Assembly (NCBI GenBank): GCA_965221595.1
Contig: OZ244900.1
Coordinates: forward strand, 620,001-684,000
Length of the DNA: 64,000 nt
DNA from: JAAXGX01 sp965221595
GTDB taxonomy: Bacteria; Acidobacteriota; Vicinamibacteria; Vicinamibacterales; UBA8438
Direction of reading: 5' to 3'
Part shown: positions 61,586-64,000 of the stretch, piece after piece
Numbering within the stretch: the stretch's first letter is position 1
Layout of the letters: each line of letters opens with the position of its first letter
Program-made: the position numbers and the translations under genes
The notes under the pieces: model-generated
Told to the model about the DNA's origin: nothing
Database searches by the model: none
Seen by the model: only the letters and a program-made list of their open reading frames with translations

Positions 61586-62664
61586 CTGGCGAATCGGAAG
61601 TTGAGGATGTCGCCATCCCGCACGACATACTGCCTACCCTCGAGCCGCGTTTCCCCGTGCTCACGGCACGCGCCGAGGGATCCGCGGCGGGCGAGGTCTT
61701 CGTAGGCGGTCACCTCCGCCCGGATGAATCCGCGCTGCATGTCGGTGTGCACCGCGCCGGCCGCGTTCATGGCGATGGTGCCTCCGGGAATCGACCAGGC
61801 CCGGCACTCGTCCTTGCCGACGGTAAAGAACGAGATGTACCCGAGCAGCTCGTACGCGGCGCGTACCACCCGCTTCAACCCGGTTTCCCGCAACCCCAGA
61901 TCGGCCAGGAAGGCGCGCGCATCGTCCGGGTCGAGCTGACCGATCTCGAGCTCGATCTTCGCGCACACCGGCACGGCTCGCGTGGCGGGATGCGCGAGCA
62001 TGCTCCCGAGATCCGCCCGCTCGAGCGCCTGTTCCGGATCCGCGATGTCGTCCTCGTCGAGATTGACCACCAGCAGCAGCGGCTTGGCCGACAGGAACTG
62101 GAAGCCGCGCAGCGTCCTGGCTGCGTCGGGGTCGAGGTCCAGCGCGCGAATGGGCGTCCCTTTCTCGAGCGCCCCGCGGCACCGATCGAGCGTGCGTACT
62201 TCGTGCTCGAGCGCCTTGCCGGCACCCTTCTTCCGGTCGCGCTCGATGCGCTCGAGCCGGCGCTCGGCCACTGCGAGATCCGCCAGGATCAGCTCGTCCT
62301 CCATCGCCCGGGCGTCGCGGGCGGCGTCGATCGCCCCGGCTGCATGCGGCACGTCGGCTGCCCGAAAGGCGCGCACCACATGCAGCAGCGTGTGTGCCTC
62401 ACGGTATGCAGCGACGTCGACGAGGCTGCGCGGGCCGGTCGCACCTGCCATGTCTGCGAACACCACGGTGGCAGCAACCCGTTTGCGCGGCTCGAACAGC
62501 GCCGTGAGGCTGTCGAGGCGTGCGTCGGGCACCTCCGCGGCTCCCAGGCCCGCCTCGCCGCGCCCGGCGCGTCCGGATGCGCTGTCCGCTGCGGCGCGAG
62601 TCAGGAGTTTGAAGAGGGTCGTCCTGCCGGTGGAGGGGAATCCGATGAGGCCTGCGCGCAACAT
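61582..62664 (-). CDS. ychF: YchF/OLA1-type P-loop ATPase with Arg in Walker A
   Basis: 360 residues. P-loop GFPSTGRTT at 8-16: the invariant Walker A Lys is Arg (codon AGG). G3-like DMAGA at about 71, nucleotide-specificity region VVNLDE (NxxE, the ATP-preferring YchF form) near 198, and the C-terminal TGS/DUF933 domain: LGYISFFTVGKDECRAWSIPGGT, AVHTDMQRGFIRAEVTAYEDL, YVVRDGDILNFRF. Binds ribosomes and affects stress response in other bacteria. ATG 62664; divergent from mraZ. Confidence 0.92.
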   Translation of the reverse strand: MLRAGLIGFPSTGRTTLFKLLTRAAADSASGRAGRGEAGLGAAEVPDARLDSLTALFEPRKRVAATVVFADMAGATGPRSLVDVAAYREAHTLLHVVRAFRAADVPHAAGAIDAARDARAMEDELILADLAVAERRLERIERDRKKGAGKALEHEVRTLDRCRGALEKGTPIRALDLDPDAARTLRGFQFLSAKPLLLVVNLDEDDIADPEQALERADLGSMLAHPATRAVPVCAKIELEIGQLDPDDARAFLADLGLRETGLKRVVRAAYELLGYISFFTVGKDECRAWSIPGGTIAMNAAGAVHTDMQRGFIRAEVTAYEDLARRGSLGACREHGETRLEGRQYVVRDGDILNFRFAR

Positions 62665-62726
62665 CCCAGGAGCGTCGGGAACAACGTGTCCAGGCGGATG
62701 GTAGCACGGCCGCCGCGGGTTTTTCG

Positions 62727-62755
62727 TTGACAGCTTCGCCGCGGTTCCCTAACAT
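62727..62755 (+). promoter_or_regulatory. promoter of the mraZ (division/cell wall) operon
   Basis: TTGACA (62727-62732), exact 17-bp spacer, TAACAT (62750-62755; four of six). Predicted start near 62762, directly at the first GTGG box of the MraZ operator. Confidence 0.65.
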
Positions 62756-62759
62756 CGGG

Positions 62760-62793
62760 GTGGATTTCTGTGGTCTTTCGTGGAGTCTAGTGG
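62760..62793 (+). promoter_or_regulatory. MraZ operator: four GTGG boxes at exact 10-bp spacing
   Basis: GTGG begins at 62760, 62770, 62780 and 62790. MraZ is known to bind three or four direct repeats of a TGGG/GTGG-type box separated so that each lies one helical turn from the next, just upstream of mraZ. The last box overlaps the start codon region. Consistent with autorepression of the mraZ-rsmH operon. Confidence 0.65.
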
Positions 62794-63233
62794 TGCTCCG
62801 GGGAAATTTCTCCGCCAAGATCGACGACAAGGGGAGGCTCAAGATCCCGGCGGCTTTTCGGGCGCCGCTGGCAGAGAAGTACGGCCATTCCCTGTTCGTC
62901 ACCAGTCTGAAGGGCGAATCGGTCCACATCTACCCGATGCCGGTCTGGATCGAGATCGAAAAGAAGGTCGCCGCTGCTCCGCTGTCGCACCCGTCCCGCA
63001 ATCGCTTCCTCGACCGTGTCAGCTTCTTCGGACAGCCGGCCGAGATCGATCGGCAGGGGCGGGTCTCGGTGCACACCCGGCTGCGGGAGTCCGCTGGCAT
63101 GGCGGGCGAGGTCGACGTCTTCGGCAAGTACGACTACCTCGAGGTCTGGAACCACGACCGCTTCCTGACCCGTCTGGAGCAGGACCCCTTCACCGACGAG
63201 GACGCTCACGCGCTTGCGGAGCTTGGAATCTGA
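62793..63233 (+). CDS. mraZ: transcriptional regulator MraZ
   Basis: 146 residues from GTG 62793 (GTG 62790 also possible; TGGAG at 62781-62785). Two SpoVT/AbrB-like halves: LRGNFSAKIDDKGRLKIPAAFR at the start and FFGQPAEIDRQGRVSVHTRLRESAG near residue 75, each with the D-x-x-GR signature, then VFGKYDYLEVWN. MraZ represses the division and cell-wall gene cluster from its own promoter; it is followed 2 bases later by rsmH, as in most bacteria. Confidence 0.95.
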   Translation: MLRGNFSAKIDDKGRLKIPAAFRAPLAEKYGHSLFVTSLKGESVHIYPMPVWIEIEKKVAAAPLSHPSRNRFLDRVSFFGQPAEIDRQGRVSVHTRLRESAGMAGEVDVFGKYDYLEVWNHDRFLTRLEQDPFTDEDAHALAELGI

Positions 63234-63235
63234 CG

Positions 63236-64000
63236 ATGCACATCGATGCCTGCCAACCTGCGCACCGACCGGTGATGTCGGCCGAGGTGATTGCGCTGCT
63301 CGACCCGCAGCGCGGCGGCCGGTTTCTCGACTGCACCGTCGGGACGGGGGGGCACGCGCGGCTCCTCTTGGAGGCTGGCGCCGACGGGGTGCTGGGATGC
63401 GATCGGGATGGGGAAGTCCTGCCGCTCGCGGCGGCCAGGCTGGCGCCCTGGGCCGAGCGGGTCGAGCTCGTCCACGCGGACTACCGCCGGATCGACAGTC
63501 TGCTCGATCGACGCGGTCTCGTGTTCGTCGACGGCGCGCTCGCCGATCTCGGCGTCTCGTCGGTGCAGCTCGAGGCGGAGGGGCGCGGCTTCAGCTTTCG
63601 GCGTGACGAGCCTCTGGACATGCGCATGGACCGCTCCAGCGGGCCGACGGCCGCCGAGGTACTCGGCGCTGCGTCCGAGCAGATGCTGGCGGATGGCATC
63701 TTCGAGTACGGCGAGGAACGGCACGCACGGCGTATCGCCCGCGCGATCGTGGCGGCTCGCCGGCGCCGGCCGCTGACGTCCACCGGCGAGCTGGCCGCGC
63801 TGGTCCGGCGGGCGGCACCCCGCCGCCGCGGCCAACGGATCGATCCGGCCACGCGTACGTTCCAGGCACTGCGCATCTGGGTCAACCGCGAGCTCGAAGG
63901 CTTGAGCGAGTTCCTGCCGGCCGTCTGCCGCCGCCTGCGGGCCGGCGCGCGCCTGGCCGTCATCAGCTTTCACTCCCTCGAAGACCGCATCGTGAAGCAC
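63236..64000 (+). CDS. rsmH: 16S rRNA (cytosine1402-N4)-methyltransferase, 3' end outside window
   Basis: 255 codons from ATG 63236, open to the window end. SAM methyltransferase modifying C1402 of 16S rRNA. PVMSAEVIALL at the start, FLDCTVGTGGHARLLLEAG (SAM motif), DYRRIDSLL, ADLGVSSVQLEAEGRGFSFRRDEPLDMRMD, RIARAIVAARRRRPLTSTGELAALV, TRTFQALRIWVNRELEGL and the truncated VISFHSLEDRIVKH. Second gene of the mraZ cluster; ftsL and ftsI would be expected next. Confidence 0.96.
   Translation, partial: MHIDACQPAHRPVMSAEVIALLDPQRGGRFLDCTVGTGGHARLLLEAGADGVLGCDRDGEVLPLAAARLAPWAERVELVHADYRRIDSLLDRRGLVFVDGALADLGVSSVQLEAEGRGFSFRRDEPLDMRMDRSSGPTAAEVLGAASEQMLADGIFEYGEERHARRIARAIVAARRRRPLTSTGELAALVRRAAPRRRGQRIDPATRTFQALRIWVNRELEGLSEFLPAVCRRLRAGARLAVISFHSLEDRIVKH

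Overview
The window is 64 kb of very GC-rich, densely coding bacterial chromosome. It holds about 64 protein genes and no tRNA, rRNA, CRISPR array, insertion sequence or prophage that I could find. Genes are often joined by stop/start overlaps (ATGA, TTGA, GTGA, TGATG), and GTG and TTG starts are common. Two secreted proteins with the von Willebrand A arrangement typical of Acidobacteriota (40-41 kb), a Pal-type lipoprotein, lipopolysaccharide-type glycosyltransferases and the overall gene content point to a diderm of the phylum Acidobacteriota, possibly Vicinamibacteria-like. That placement is inference; no marker RNA is present.

Layout. (1) 1-4.8 kb: end of ftsH, then folP-cdaA-cdaR-glmM-pdxJ, covering folate, cyclic-di-AMP, UDP-GlcNAc precursor and vitamin B6. 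(2) 4.9-8.0 kb: a TPR protein, a YHS-like protein and a compact bacterial microcompartment (BMC) locus: a class II aldolase with a C-terminal encapsulation-peptide-like helix, one hexameric shell protein, three different pentameric shell proteins in a row, and a 22-codon piece that looks like the amputated start of a DegT-type aminotransferase. (3) 8-10.1 kb: nth, queE, queC. (4) 10.2-15.2 kb, minus strand: ABC exporter operon of GldA/GldF/GldG type plus a DUF4340 protein. (5) 15.2-16.4 kb: a decayed receiver-domain fragment, a LysW-like zinc ribbon and a Pal-like lipoprotein. (6) 16.4-21.5 kb: pyrimidine synthesis, grx-pyrD-pyrK on the minus strand diverging from pyrR-pyrB-pyrC, which has a strong promoter and a PyrR-binding-type hairpin at the mRNA 5' end. 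(7) 21.5-31.8 kb: two glycosyltransferases, truA, uppS-cdsA-dxr-rseP, a MATE exporter, a HAD phosphatase and ispG. (8) 31.9-39.0 kb, minus strand: heme synthesis hemL, hemB, cobA-hemD fusion, hemC, hemA and a CcsA/HemX protein. (9) 39.2-41.2 kb: two VWA proteins. (10) 41.3-50.9 kb: a respiratory complex I operon with nuoA, C, D, H, J, K, L, M, N but no B, E, F, G or I. (11) 51-53.4 kb, minus strand: ATP synthase Fo genes atpZ-I-B-E-F without F1. (12) 53.6-62.7 kb: phzF-like, beta-propeller, fused alpha/beta E1 dehydrogenase, cupin, rhomboid, murJ, an STN-like protein and ychF. (13) 62.7-64 kb: start of the division and cell-wall cluster, mraZ and rsmH, with a promoter and a four-box MraZ operator; rsmH runs off the window.

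A second theme is a family of short palindromic dispersed repeats at 1.4, 4.7, 10.1, 21.5, 23.1, 28.2, 31.8, 39.1 and 58.1 kb. Many copies sit exactly on gene 3' ends and supply the stop codon. Unrelated proteins therefore end in similar residues (PdxJ, QueC and HemL all end in SAP), and the folP and cupin products carry repeat-encoded tails. The most promising leads are the minimal BMC locus, the split complex I operon and the stop-codon-carrying repeats.
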